Source: Ceratobasidium sp. AG-K (taxonomy: Eukaryota > Basidiomycota > Agaricomycetes > Cantharellales > Ceratobasidiaceae). Taken from it: a stretch of DNA of 64,000 bases. The first letter of the stretch is position 1; the number at the start of each line of letters is the position of its first letter. Positions 1 to 10,362 of the stretch are shown one piece after another. The notes below the pieces were generated by a model that saw nothing but the letters and a program-made list of their open reading frames with translations, was not told where the DNA came from and ran no database searches. The stretch covers positions 1,798,001 to 1,862,000 of the forward strand of contig JAWNGF010000006.1 of the NCBI GenBank assembly GCA_037039685.1, given 5' to 3'. The position numbers were made by a program, and so were the translations under genes.

Positions 1-1395
1 ACAACCATTTGTTCCCAACCGGCCCCCTACAAAACCTTTGATGCAGAATCAAGACCACCGTCTCCTGCCATTAGGGAATACAAGGGCAACTCCTGGTGGG
101 AAACCCGTGAAGGCGATTTTCAAAAAGAAGTCCTCTTCATTCTCAGAGAATTATCATTGTGCCATAGTCTCATGGCAGAGAGGTTGGAACACATCAAACA
201 ATGGATCCTACATAATAGGGATGATGGAAATATCTGCATCGACCAACTAACAGAAATCACGGATCAGAATTGCAAACTATACAACGAAATGAGGGATCAG
301 CATAGAATAACAAGGGATGCAGTCCAGGCACAAGGAATTGTATCAAGTGGGAGACCAACAGGAGGAAGTGGAACAACTGCGGCTCAAACCAACACCCTAA
401 CAACCAGTCAACTAGGATTGTTGCTAGGAGGAGGAATGGCAACCCAAGGACTAAGGGGTTCTATGATGCAATTTGCACCACCCTCGTCAGGAGCAACAAC
501 AGCCCCAACATCTTCGATCTTTGGAAGTGGAAGAACGGAAAAATCAGCAGCATCCAAACCAACTGAATTCCAGGGGGAGCAAGGAGCCAAGGCTAGGGAT
601 TTTACTTACTCCTGCCCAAATTACATTGCCGACTCCCATTACGCCACTGCCTTGGATGAAAAGAAGATCTGTCTTATCATTTTGTACGTACGCGGCCCTG
701 CTATTGACTGGATTCGCCCTTTCCAAGACCTACATAATGCAGGTGTACCCCAAGCCATTTTTACAAGTCTAGATATCTTTCAGCAGGAGTGGGAATTAGC
801 CTTTGGCAAAATCAAGCAAGTAGAGGTCTACAGACAGAAGTACAAGGCACTTTCCCAGACCAAAACAGTGGTCAAATACCTCACCCAATTCAGGATTCTG
901 TTGGCACCGCTAGACTACAACGAGCAGACCCTGAAAGACAACTTCTATGCGGGGCTCAAGGACGACATCAAGGATATGCTAACCTCCCAGGCCTATAATT
1001 GTCACAATGCAACACTACAGGAACTGTTTACTAGGGCCCAGGAAATTGATGCCGCACTCATTGCAAGGAACATGGAGATAAAGGGAACCAACATCCTGGA
1101 GAGGGCGACTTTGAGTGGCACCCAGAAGCGGGTAACCATGAGCGCAACAGCGCATAGATACCAGAAAGGAGAGGCAATCTACATGGTTACTCCCCAAGGC
1201 AGCAAGAAGGGCACAATCGAGTCAATTAGCAAGAACAAATGCGGTTTCCTTACCCCCAAGGTCAAATGGGCTGATGGAACAACGTCGGAAATCCCTTTTA
1301 GCTTCATCAAACCAGATGTTTGCCAGGCTAGGGTGGAAGTAGCAGCGGTCACAAGTGAAACCACCTGTTATTGCTGCCAGAAAAAGGGACATATT
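1..1395 (+). pseudogene. Outer element gag, 5' part (partial at left edge, cut by insertion)
   Basis: The frame is open from base 1, so the true start is outside the window; the first internal ATG is at 172. The capsid-like region (about 560-1080) resembles Ty3/gypsy gag, including the segment around LDYNEQTLKDNFYAGL that aligns with gag of the nested element. The product ends in a CCHC nucleic-acid-binding knuckle. Only its first three ligands (C-x2-C-x4-H) are on this side; the reading frame then enters the nested LTR and stops at 1413. The last cysteine lies at 8351 onward. Gag would package element RNA in the cytoplasmic particle. Confidence 0.9.
1391..1395. repeat. Target-site duplication, left copy (ATATT)
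   Basis: ATATT immediately precedes the TGTC terminus of the nested LTR and is repeated at 8346-8350 straight after the GACA terminus. A 5 bp duplication is normal for Ty3/gypsy integrases. Removing one copy plus the element restores the gag reading phase. Confidence 0.93.
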
Positions 1396-1810
1396 TGTCC
1401 CGACTTGGGTTAATTAGGTATATGAAAGTTAAGGGGTTCGACTTGGAGAAGTCTTAGAACCCAAGGAGTAGTGATAGTTAAGAGGATTTGATTTAGCAAG
1501 TCCTAGTGGAGAAGAGGTCAAGCTCTGTCGTTAACCGGCTTGACCTCTGGGTTTATATACATGAGGGAACTGTGCCACGTCATCATATATCAGTGTGGGA
1601 AAGCCGAGTACAACCGATGATAAGCGAGATAAGAGACATGACTCGACATTCTGGAAGTTCCGGAAGCATCACCAATATCAAATGAAAAGACAAATACATC
1701 ACATGATACAAGTTTAAGCGCCAGAGGACATTTGTACCAAAAAAGGAAAGTGTTCGGAAAAAAAGATATAAAATCGGAATAAAATGTCTGAGCTTAGTCA
1801 GCTCATGACA
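1396..1810 (-). repeat. 3' LTR of nested element (415 bp)
   Basis: Near-identical to 7932-8345. Differences seen are C/T in the 'ggggttcgac' segment, C/G in 'gtgttcgg', and one A in an A-run. It begins TGTC and ends GACA. It preserves the same TATA and start-site motif as the 5' copy (aggtcaagctc at 1515-1525 on the plus strand). Confidence 0.96.
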
Positions 1811-1822
1811 TTACCCCCTCCT
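1811..1822 (-). other. Polypurine tract of nested element
   Basis: On the sense (minus) strand the purine run AGGAGGGGGTAA directly abuts the TGTC of the 3' LTR, the position used to prime plus-strand DNA synthesis in LTR retroelements. It overlaps the end of the pol reading frame. Confidence 0.85.
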
Positions 1823-4800
1823 AAGGGCCTGGCGCGGTGGGGTGGAGTTTGTGAAATTTATCAACCAGTTCAGGAGCGTTCTTGAGATCTTCCTTTGACT
1901 GCCAAGAGTTGTCTGCATGAGAGTATCCTTTCCACTTAACGTAATAGTGGAGTTGACGGCGGATTTTCTTGGAATTAAGGATCTCTTCGACTTCCCATTC
2001 TTCCTCTCCATCTTGTGTGACAATAGGGGGTGGTTGAGCGGGTTCGCGGCCGTGGGGATCAGAGTGGAATTTCTTGAGCAGCATGACGTGGAAGACAGGA
2101 TGAACTTTCATTGATTTTGGTAATTCCAGTCTAAAGGCATGAGTTCCTACTTTTTCCATTACTTTGTAAGGGCCTAAAACTTTGTGGGAGAGTTTTACTG
2201 AGGGTCTGTCTGTGGAAATGTTCTGATGATTAAGCCAGACTTTATCCCCCGGGTTTATCTCTTCTGGTTCTTTGGCTCTTTTATCAAAGTAGTATTTATA
2301 GGACTGATTTGCTAGGATAAGGGCAGCTTTGACTTCGTCGTATCCTTTCAACAGAAATTCCGCATGGGCATCAGCTTCAGGAACAGTATAGTCTGATTCT
2401 TCCCCGACGTTCATTCTAGGGTTGAAACCCTGGCAGATTTGGAAAGGGGTTTTGCCAGTGGATGCTTGGATTCCATTGTTGTAAGCAAATTCTGCCATAG
2501 GGAGCAAGGCCACCCAGTCGTTTTGCCTATGGTTGACAAAAGCCCTGATAAAGATTTCAACAACTTGGTTTGCTCGTTCTGACTGTCCATCTGTCCTTGG
2601 ATGGTAGGCTGTGCTGAAGGTAGGTTTTACGTCTAACCGTTTGTACAGATGCCTAATGAACTTTGAGTTGAAAGTGGATCCTCTATCCGAGACTGTTGCT
2701 TTTGGGGTGCCGTGAAGTTTCCAAATGTTTGCAATGAAGATATTGGCTATGTCTACTGCTGTGGCCGTTGATTTGCAAGGGATATAGTGTGCCATCTTGG
2801 AGAACCGATCTACCACTGTCAAGATTGCGTCATATCCTTCTGATTCTGGGAGCCCTACAATCATGTCATAGGAGATCTCTTCCCAGGGTCTCTCAGGAAT
2901 ATGTAAAGGACGCAGTAGTCCTGTGGGGAGTTGGTTCGATGGTTTAATTCGAATGCATGTTTTGCAGTGTGACACATAAGAGTTGACAAATTTCTTCATG
3001 GTTGGCCAGTAGTAAGTTCTTGAGACCAATTCTAATGTTCTTGCTTGTCCAGGATGCCCAGCTGTAATATTGTCATGGCGCGATTCTAATATCAGGTTTC
3101 TGATGGTTTCATCCTTGGGGACAAAGATCTTCCCTTTGAACATTAGGAGTCCTTCTCTGTATTCCCAATCCTTGACTTTTTCTCCGTTTCTCAGCTTATT
3201 GTGGGCTTCTTCTAATCTGGAATCTTCAAGGATTGCTTGTCTGATTAGGTCGTTAATTTCCTGGTCAGGGGTAATAGCCGAAATGAAAATGTCTGGTTTG
3301 AGGAGAACTTGGTTTTCTACCCCCCCCAAAGGTTCTAGGTCATATCGCCTTGAGAGAATGTCTGCTTTTTTGTTTTGGCTTCCTGGCCTGTACAAGATTT
3401 GGAAGTTGAAGTCTACCAAGAAATTCATCCAGCGGATTTGGCGTTGATTCAATTGTTTGGATGATGAGAAGTATTCCAAATTTTTGTGATCTGTTATCAC
3501 TTGAATGGCTTTTTCTGTGCCTTGAAGTAAGTGCCGCCATTCTTTGAAAGCTCTAATTATTGCCAATAGTTCTTTGTCGAAAATGTCATAGTTTCGCTCA
3601 GCCGGATTTAGTGATTTAGAAAGAAAAGCTACAGGGTGTAATTTCCCTTCTTCATCCTTCTGAGATAAAACTACTCCTGTGGCAAATCCCGACGCATCTG
3701 TCTCGAGGAAAAATTCCTTATTCTGATCGGGCTGCATCATTACAGGTGCCACTTTAAGAGCTTCTTTTAGTGCATCCATGGCCTCTTGTTCTTTGCTTGT
3801 CCACTGCCACTTTTGATCCTTCTTAAGTAGGTTGTACAGAGGTCTGGCTTTGCCGGCAAAGTCTTGAATGAATCTTCAATAGAAATTGACAAATCCTAGG
3901 AATTCTTGAACTTGTTTGACGTTTTTGGGAGCTTTCCAATTCATAGCCGCCGTGACCTTTTCCTGATCCGTTTCAATTCCTTTATTGGAAATGACCAATC
4001 CTACCCAGTCCAGTTTGGTCTGGTGGAACTTGCATTTCCTCAATTTCGCAATCAGCTTGTGTTCCCTTAGTCTTCTTAGCACCTCTTTCATGTGTCCTGG
4101 ATGATCTTCGACTCGTTTGGAAAAAACAAAGATATCATCAATGTATACGAGTACGAAAACCCCCATAATGTCCCTGAATATAGAGTTCATTAGGGACTGG
4201 AAGCTTGATGGAGCGTTTTTGAGACCAAAGGGCATGACTTTCCATTCGTACATGCCGTATTGAGTTTTGAATGCTGTTTTCCATTCATGGCCTGCTGCTA
4301 TTCGGGTTTGATGGAATCCTTGTGCCAAGTCTAGAGTGGTGCCAATGACAAATCCTTCCAGGGCCCTTAACCATTGATCCAATAGAGGTATTCCACTTGC
4401 GTTGAATTTGCATAGCGAATTCACATATCTGTAGTCAACGCAAAAGCGTAATTCTGGGTTGCTTGGATCTTCTGGATGTGGTTTTTTGACAAACAGAACC
4501 GGGGAAGCCAAAGGAGACTTAGAAATCTGAATGTGTCCCCTTCGGATAAGGGTTTCTAGTACTTTCTTCATTTCTTTGTCTTCAGCTGGAGATGTTTTGT
4601 AAATAGGGCCATGCTTTAGTTTAGCTTCTGGTAGGAGGTCGAGCGTAATGTCAGTTGGCCTGTGAGGTGGGAGTTCTTCTAATCTGGACTCGTCGAACAC
4701 ATCTGCGAACTCTTTGTATTCCTCTGGTAATGTAGTTTCTGCTGCGATTTGGAGCGTAGATGGGACTTCTAGGCAGTTTTTTGAGCAGAATTCGCTTGTG

Positions 4801-5219
4801 TATGCAATTGTCCTATTTTTCCAATTAATTTGTGGGTTATGTTTCTTGAGCCATGACATCCCGAGTACAATAGGGTGTTTTCCAATGTTTGTAACATGAC
4901 ATTCTATTTTGCTGGAATGTGTTCCCATGACAAGTTTAAATTTGGTATAGTGGGTGACTTTTCCAGACGAGACTTCTTGTCCGTCTATAACTCGCAGAGT
5001 CTTGGGTTTTTCGTGTTGGAAAAGGGGAAGGTTTGCCTCTTTTGCTAGGGAAGGGTTGATGAAACAGGAGGTTGCGCCGCAGTCAAGAAGTGCTTGTCCA
5101 GAGAATCTTTTTGATCTGTTAACTGACTTAGAACCAGGAGCCGTAGCTAGTGGGTGAGCGGTGAAATCAAGGTATAATTGGTTTTCATTTGATATTGACA
5201 TGATTTCTAGTTCATCCAT
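1821..5219 (-). pseudogene. Nested element pol: protease, RT, RNase H, integrase, chromodomain
   Basis: Two blocks in the same frame (5219-3876 and 3875-1821) separated by one TGA. The first has an aspartic-protease motif LLDCGATSC (Cys where Ser or Thr is usual) and an RT with LDLAQGFHQ and the catalytic YIDD. The second has RNase H (ETDASGFATG, then DKELLAII and TDHKNLEYF), the integrase HHCC finger, the DDE core (YDMIVGLP, VSDRGSTF, then the Glu in DGQSERANQ) and a C-terminal chromodomain (EVEEILNSK, YVKWKGY). The stop at 3878-3876 falls where gypsy RTs have the Arg of FYRRFI, so CGA to TGA explains it. Pol is in the -1 frame relative to the end of gag, so a frameshift would normally be needed for a Gag-Pol product. 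Confidence 0.93.
3312..3332 (-). other. Internal G-rich purine tract between RNase H and integrase (candidate central PPT)
   Basis: The sense strand reads TTTGGGGGGGGTAGAA, with eight consecutive G (C-run 3320-3327 on the plus strand). It lies just after the RNase H/ILSRR segment and before the integrase finger, the same place where the outer element carries an internal copy of its PPT (10347-10362). Sequence and location are seen; a priming role is inference. Confidence 0.4.
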
Positions 5220-5254
5220 ATTACTAGCTAATATGTCACCGAGTACTTGGCTCC

Positions 5255-6607
5255 TTAATAAGCCTCGGTGACATCTTTTCCCGATTCGATGTCTGAAGAG
5301 ATTTCTTCAATCTGAGCTTCAAACCCTGACGCTGTGTTCTTGGAAGGACAGACTCTTGCTGAGTGTCCCTTGCCGCTGCAGGTGAAGCAAACCATTGGTC
5401 CTTTTCCTTTTCCATCAAGATCCATTGCATTAGGGTCTTTAGCAGGAGTGGACGGTTTGGGTGTTTGGATGGTAGGAGCGTTGAGGTTACTGGTTCGGGT
5501 GTCTCTTTGAATTGCTCCAAAAGGGACATTTCCTTTTGTCCCATCATCCCAGGAGATCTGTGGAACTGGACGGCCCTTGGCGTTTCGGGTAATGCTTGAG
5601 ATTTTGCCGTATTGCACCCCCCCTGTAGGTTTTGACATAAAGACTCAATCGTTTACATTGAATCTTTGACCTAGTGAGGCGTTTGGAGTACTTGTGGTTG
5701 TCTTGGAAGTACTTTGTTTCGAAGTGGTGGTTTGTGGGCTTTGCAACTTTTTTGGTGCGTTAATAGCATTCATTGTGGAGTCAATTTCCAGGGCTCTTTC
5801 GCGAACTTGGTTGAATGTCCTTGTCACTTCGTGGGGCTTAAAGTTCTGTGACACCATGGCCATCTTGATTTCATCCTTAAGACCGTCATAGAAATCATCA
5901 CGAAGTACTCAATCAGTGTACCCAAGTACCGATGAATAAGTGACAAAGTCTCGTAGATAATCTTGGACAGAGTTCTTCTGGATCAATTTCTTGTATAATT
6001 GTCTATATCGGTCGATCTTGTGAACATCGCCAAACCTAGCTTGCATTTCGTTCCAGAATTCATCCATGTCGTGTAGCCAATTTGTTGCTCCCCTTCTTGC
6101 TGTGTCTACATCAATTCCAGGTTGCATCCATACGTAGGCAGGCCCCTTGCAATAACCCATGATATAAGTGATTTTTTGTTCTGTGGTTGCTTGTGGCGAC
6201 GTATGATTTATGTACAAGGTACATTGCGACTTAAACTCATCAAATTTATCTACATCTCCAGAAAATTCTTCTGGGGGATGCATTTTGAGTTTGTATCCTG
6301 GGGTGGTTGTTGACGCGGTGGTGGAGGGTGTTGCCCCTAGGTTTGCAAGTGACTGAGACACTGCATTCATTAATTGGTGAAGGGGTGCAATTTGTGCAGT
6401 TTGATTTTGAATTGCATGGATATCTGCAATGTTATTATCGATCCCCTGTTCTAGGGTAGAGGTGATACCATTTAAGGCATTAATATGACCGTTAATTTTT
6501 CGCACTTCGTCTATTAAGGCATTGATTGCATGTGCAACTACCTCGGGTCCGGATGTCGCTGAAATTTGGGTAAATCCCCCTTGACTAGGTGATGGGGCTC
6601 TTGACAT
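5255..6607 (-). pseudogene. Nested element gag with CCHC zinc knuckle, two in-frame TGA stops
   Basis: One frame runs from the ATG at 6607 (MSRAPSPSQGG) to TAA at 5255, broken only by TGA at 5911-5909 and 5647-5645. The N-terminal third looks helical; the capsid-like core (KMHPPEEFSGDVDKF, then YRQLYKKLIQ) follows; the knuckle CFTCSGKGHSARVC (C-x2-C-x4-H-x4-C) is near the C-terminus. Both stops sit in GAT-TGA-GT contexts explained by CGA to TGA. A chromo-like tail segment (QISWDDGTKGNVPF) resembles the same part of the outer gag (VKWADGTTSEIPF), supporting relatedness. Confidence 0.88.
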
Positions 6608-6632
6608 ATCGGAGCGGGGAAAACAGGTAGAT

Positions 6633-7450
6633 TTATTGGGATCCCAGGCCGTACAAAATATCGCGGATTCTTCTTTGAACCCTTCTGTCTTTAATGATGC
6701 GCAGACTTCTCAAAAATATCAATTCAAGATTTTCGTCTTCCAAGAACAACGCGTTGATTACTCCTAGTTCGTCGTACTGTTCGTATATGTAGTTACGATG
6801 AACGTCTTCAATAAAGAGTTTTAGGGACTCTAGTCTAAGTTGTTCCCTGTGTTGTTCCTGTGTGAGTCGAGGTCTTGGTCCCACTGAAAAGGGTTGGGTG
6901 CGATGGTATTAAGGTGATTTAGAAGGCGGTAATCCTGATTAATAGGAATACGCACTTCTGCTGCTAGATGACAGTATTTGCCCTTGATTTTGTCTTTAAG
7001 GGTTTCGATAGTACGCCACTGACATTTGTTGTTGCTGATGAGATTTTCGACCTTTCGAGTGTGTTTTTCTTGGATTTTTATAAGTTGGTCGCAGTTTTCG
7101 ATCAAGACACGGGTTTGTTCTTGCAATCGCTCGACTTCGATATTAGTGTCCGCTAGATTTATGCTTTGGACACAATCTTGATCGGCTTGTTGCTTGTTTG
7201 TATTGTCAAGGTCAATTTCAATGAACTCGAGTCTTGAATGGAGGGATTGATAATCGGCTTCAAGTTGATTGTGGTTTTCGTCGTTTCTGGTACGTTCGAC
7301 CCTTAAATCTTCTGCTTGTTCGACCTGATCTTCTTCTAGTACTTCAATTCGACTGTTTAATTCGTCGACTTTGGTGTCTAGATCAAGTACGAAATCCTTT
7401 AGTCTAAAGACTGCTTCGCAGAGGCTAAAGAATGCGGGGAACACTTTCAA
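6633..7450 (-). CDS. Extra coiled-coil ORF upstream of gag in nested element (frame-broken)
   Basis: A 206-residue frame from ATG 7450 to 6830 has long heptad-like charged stretches (KVDELNSRIEVLEEDQVEQ, then further E/K/R/N-rich helix). A second frame (6884-6633, no ATG) continues with a charged helical sequence (RLESLKLFIEDVHRNY, then RRVQRRIRDILYGLG). The overlap at 6830-6884 suggests one ancestral ORF of about 270 residues with one frame break, or two overlapping ORFs. It lies between PBS and gag, where gypsy elements usually have only a leader. Function unknown; a coiled-coil partner of Gag is only a guess. Confidence 0.6.
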
Positions 7451-7918
7451 GGTTAATTAGTTAGTTACTAATTGGTTCCTTTCTAGTGCGTACTGATGGA
7501 AACGACGAGTTGATGTGGTTCTTGATGGATAAGAGTGTTAACTTGGGTGGTGCTCCGACCACTTTCCAGTTTTTGCTTGAGAGGATCTGGCTTCCTCGAG
7601 ATGTTGATTTGGAAGTGAAGGGTGCTAGGCGCTAAGCTTTTGCTTTATATACTCCTTATCTGATCTTGTTAGTTATCAACAGCCTTGGGCGGGCGTGATA
7701 GCAACAGTGTATAACAGGTAAGGGTGTATTTAGCTGACTAAAGCCGCTATGACCCAAAAGAGGATAACGGTTGGGTTCACTGACAGCGTATAGCGACGTG
7801 GGACTACTGGTCTATATCAAGTATAGCTCTTCGTCCGTTGTACTATGCCCGTTTTCCCGTGTACATTCTATCTACTTGGTGAAAAAGCAGGAGCTTTTTA
7901 AGGCTGATGCTTTTTAGG

Positions 7919-7929
7919 GAGCTTGACCT
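7919..7929 (-). promoter_or_regulatory. Self-priming primer-binding site of nested element
   Basis: The sense strand reads AGGTCAAGCTC, starting 2 nt inside the 5' LTR edge (7932). It has no TGG start as expected for a tRNA 3' CCA. Instead it is perfectly complementary over 11 nt to GAGCTTGACCT, found in the LTR 34 nt downstream of the TATA box (8051-8061), which is where transcription should start. Tf1/Tf2-type elements of Schizosaccharomyces prime reverse transcription by folding the first 11 nt of their own mRNA onto the PBS. The match is seen; the mechanism is inferred. Confidence 0.78.
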
Positions 7930-7931
7930 AA

Positions 7932-8345
7932 TGTCCCGACTTGGGTTAATTAGGTATATGAAAGTTAAGGGGTTTGACTTGGAGAAGTCTTAGAACCCAA
8001 GGAGTAGTGATAGTTAAGAGGATTTGATTTAGCAAGTCCTAGTGGAGAAGAGGTCAAGCTCTGTCGTTAACCGGCTTGACCTCTGGGTTTATATACATGA
8101 GGGAACTGTGCCACGTCATCATATATCAGTGTGGGAAAGCCGAGTACAACCGATGATAAGCGAGATAAGAGACATGACTCGACATTCTGGAAGTTCCGGA
8201 AGCATCACCAATATCAAATGAAAAGACAAATACATCACATGATACAAGTTTAAGCGCCAGAGGACATTTGTACCAAAAAAGGAAAGTGTTGGGAAAAAAG
8301 ATATAAAATCGGAATAAAATGTCTGAGCTTAGTCAGCTCATGACA
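7932..8345 (-). repeat. 5' LTR of nested element (414 bp)
   Basis: Direct repeat of 1396-1810 with termini TGTC and GACA. It is followed at 8346-8350 by the second ATATT target-site copy. It contains the TATA box and start-site motif described separately. Confidence 0.96.
8051..8095 (-). promoter_or_regulatory. LTR promoter: TATA box and predicted transcription start of nested element
   Basis: On the minus strand TATATAAA (8095-8088) lies 34 nt upstream of GAGCTTGACCT (8061-8051), the predicted 5' end of the RNA and the partner of the PBS. An inverted copy of the motif (gcttgacct, 8074-8082 on the plus strand) lies between TATA and the predicted start, so this part of the LTR could also form a 9 bp hairpin. 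Confidence 0.65.
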
Positions 8346-8350
8346 ATATT
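8346..8350. repeat. Target-site duplication, right copy (ATATT)
   Basis: Matches 1391-1395 on the other side of the nested element. Confidence 0.93.
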
Positions 8351-8431
8351 GCTAAAGATTGTCAAACGCAAATAGCAGCCCTGGAAGAAGTTGTTACTAG
8401 TGATTCGGAGTTGGGAAAAGGCAGCGACTGA
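8351..8431 (+). pseudogene. Outer element gag, 3' end after the insertion
   Basis: This carries on the outer gag frame after the nested element and one target-site copy. Its fourth codon from the cut is followed by the final Cys of the CCHC knuckle, and it runs 26 codons to TGA at 8429-8431. The phase agrees exactly with the left part. Confidence 0.88.
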
Positions 8432-8927
8432 GGGGAGCATCAGGCGCCCTAAAGTTGGAATTAGATTGTGTAATCTCAGGAAATCGGAAGCAATCTGTGA
8501 ACAAAATATATCTTTGTTCCACCAAATATGCGGACCAGCTTCGCATTCCCATCACAATTGAAAGCCTGAAAAACCTTATTACCGTAGCCATGATCGACTC
8601 AGGGGCGTCGGGAAACTTCATTAACTCCGAATATGTAAAGAAACACAAAATTCCAACAAAAAAGAAGAAGACAGCAAGAAGGGTCCAGGTGATAGATGGC
8701 CGACCAATAGCGAATGGTTTAATTGACAAGGAATGCACCTTCCAAGTCATTATGAATGATCATGTGGAAGAAATTACTTGCAATATTGCACCATTAGGCC
8801 GACACACTGTGGTTCTGGGTATTCCCTGGCTGAAAGACATAACCCAAAAATTGATTGGGCAGCAGGAACATTAGAATTTGAATCAGATTACTGCAAGGAA
8901 GAATGTCTATATGAAGATTGCAATGCC

Positions 8928-8943
8928 ATAGAAGGGGGAGTAG
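8928..8943 (+). other. Internal copy of polypurine tract, protease-RT linker
   Basis: CATAGAAGGGGGAGTAG-type sequence. It matches the outer element's terminal PPT (12586-12601) at all but two or so positions and encodes EGGVV in pol. Confidence 0.6.
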
Positions 8944-10346
8944 TTGGCCAACTTCCTGATGAATACATGGAATTCAAGGATGTTTTTGTTTCCAAAGAAG
9001 TGGACAAGCTACCGCCACATTGACCATATGACCTCAAAATTGAATTGGAACCAGGCGCTAAACCCAAGATCAGTGTGGTATACTCCCTCACTAAGGAAGA
9101 AGATCAAATCTTGAGAAAATGGATTGACAAAAACCTGGACAAAGGATTCATTGTTCCCTCCACATCCCAATGGGCATCACCAGTAATGTTTGTCAAGCGG
9201 CATGATATAGAAGGCGTTCCCCAACCCCCAAGATTGTGCATGGACTATTGATACCTCAACAGCCAAACCAAGAAAAACCATTACCCACTGCCTAGAACCA
9301 ACAATCTTATTGAACAGGTTAAAAGTGCCAAGATATTCACCAAACTTGATCTCAAATCTGGGTACAACCTGGTCAGGGTAGCAGATGAGGACATTCACAA
9401 AACAGCGTTCAGAACCAAATATGGACTGTTTGAAACAAAAGTCATGCCTTTCGGCCTCACTAATGCACCGGCCACCTTTCAAAACATGATGGACGCGGAG
9501 TTCAGGGACATCAAAGGGGTGTATGTGGAAATCTACATTGATGATATCCTAATCTTCTCCAAAAATCCCGAAGAGCATCCCATGCATGTGAAGGAGGTCC
9601 TATGCCGTCTACAATGCCTGGGTCTCTATTGCTCCCTCAAGAAATGCTCCTTTCATGTCCCTAAGGTAGACTATCTAGGGCTAGTCATATCAGGAGAACT
9701 GGTCGAGATGCAAGAGGAAAAAATCTTGACAATCAAAAAGTGGCCAACACCCAAGAATGTTACAGATGTACAAACATTCCTGGGATTTGCGAATTTCTAC
9801 TGGTGTTTTATCCGAAATTATACCCATATAGTATGACCCCTGTATGACTTAACAATGAAAACAAAACAATGGGAATGGGGAACAGAAGCGGAACTTGCCT
9901 TCCAGGGACTAATCAAGGAATTCATCAAGGTGCCCATCCTGCTACAACCTGACCAAGACAAAGGGTTCATCATCAAATGTGATGCATCGGACAAAGCTAC
10001 AGGAGCAGTCCTTAACCAATATGGCCCTGACAACAAACTCCACCCTGTCGCATTTATGTCCAAAAGCCTATCCCCAGCAGAACGTAACTATGACATCTTT
10101 GACAAGGAACTCTTGGCAATCATCAAAGCATTCAAGGAATGGCGTCATCTTTTGGAAGGAACAGAGATCCCAGTATTGCTTGTTACAGACCACAAAAACC
10201 TGGAATATTTCATGACCTCTAAAGTGTTGACAAAAAGACAGAACAGATGGGCCATCTTCCTCTCGGAGTTTAACTTCCAAATCAAGTACAGAGCTGGCAA
10301 CCTTAATGGCAAAGCGGATGCACTCAGTCAACAAAGTGGCCACAAC

Positions 10347-10362
10347 CTAGAAGGGGGAGTAG
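10347..10362 (+). other. Internal copy of polypurine tract, RNase H-integrase junction
   Basis: CTAGAAGGGGGAGTAG differs from the terminal PPT CTAGAAGGGGGGGTAG at one base. The preceding bases (caac) also match. It encodes NLEGGVV. Central PPTs at the integrase end of pol are known in lentiviruses and Ty1, so this is a candidate central initiation site for plus-strand synthesis. Confidence 0.65.

Larger units (their letters stand above)
1396..8345 (-). mobile_element. Nested Ty3/gypsy chromovirus, minus strand, complete but inactivated
   Basis: A 6950 bp element with both LTRs (1396-1810 and 7932-8345), termini TGTC/GACA, a 5 bp target duplication, PBS and PPT. Read on the minus strand the order is 5' LTR, self-priming PBS, an extra coiled-coil ORF, gag with CCHC knuckle, protease, RT, RNase H, integrase, chromodomain, PPT and 3' LTR. 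The LTRs differ at about three positions, so insertion was recent. Even so, gag and pol carry three in-frame TGA codons (ending 5909, 5645 and 3876), each explained by CGA to TGA. Confidence 0.95.

Noticed and set aside
473..772. Open frames overlapping the outer gag on both strands
   Set aside because: Shadows of the gag frame, which is open from base 1 and has family similarity.
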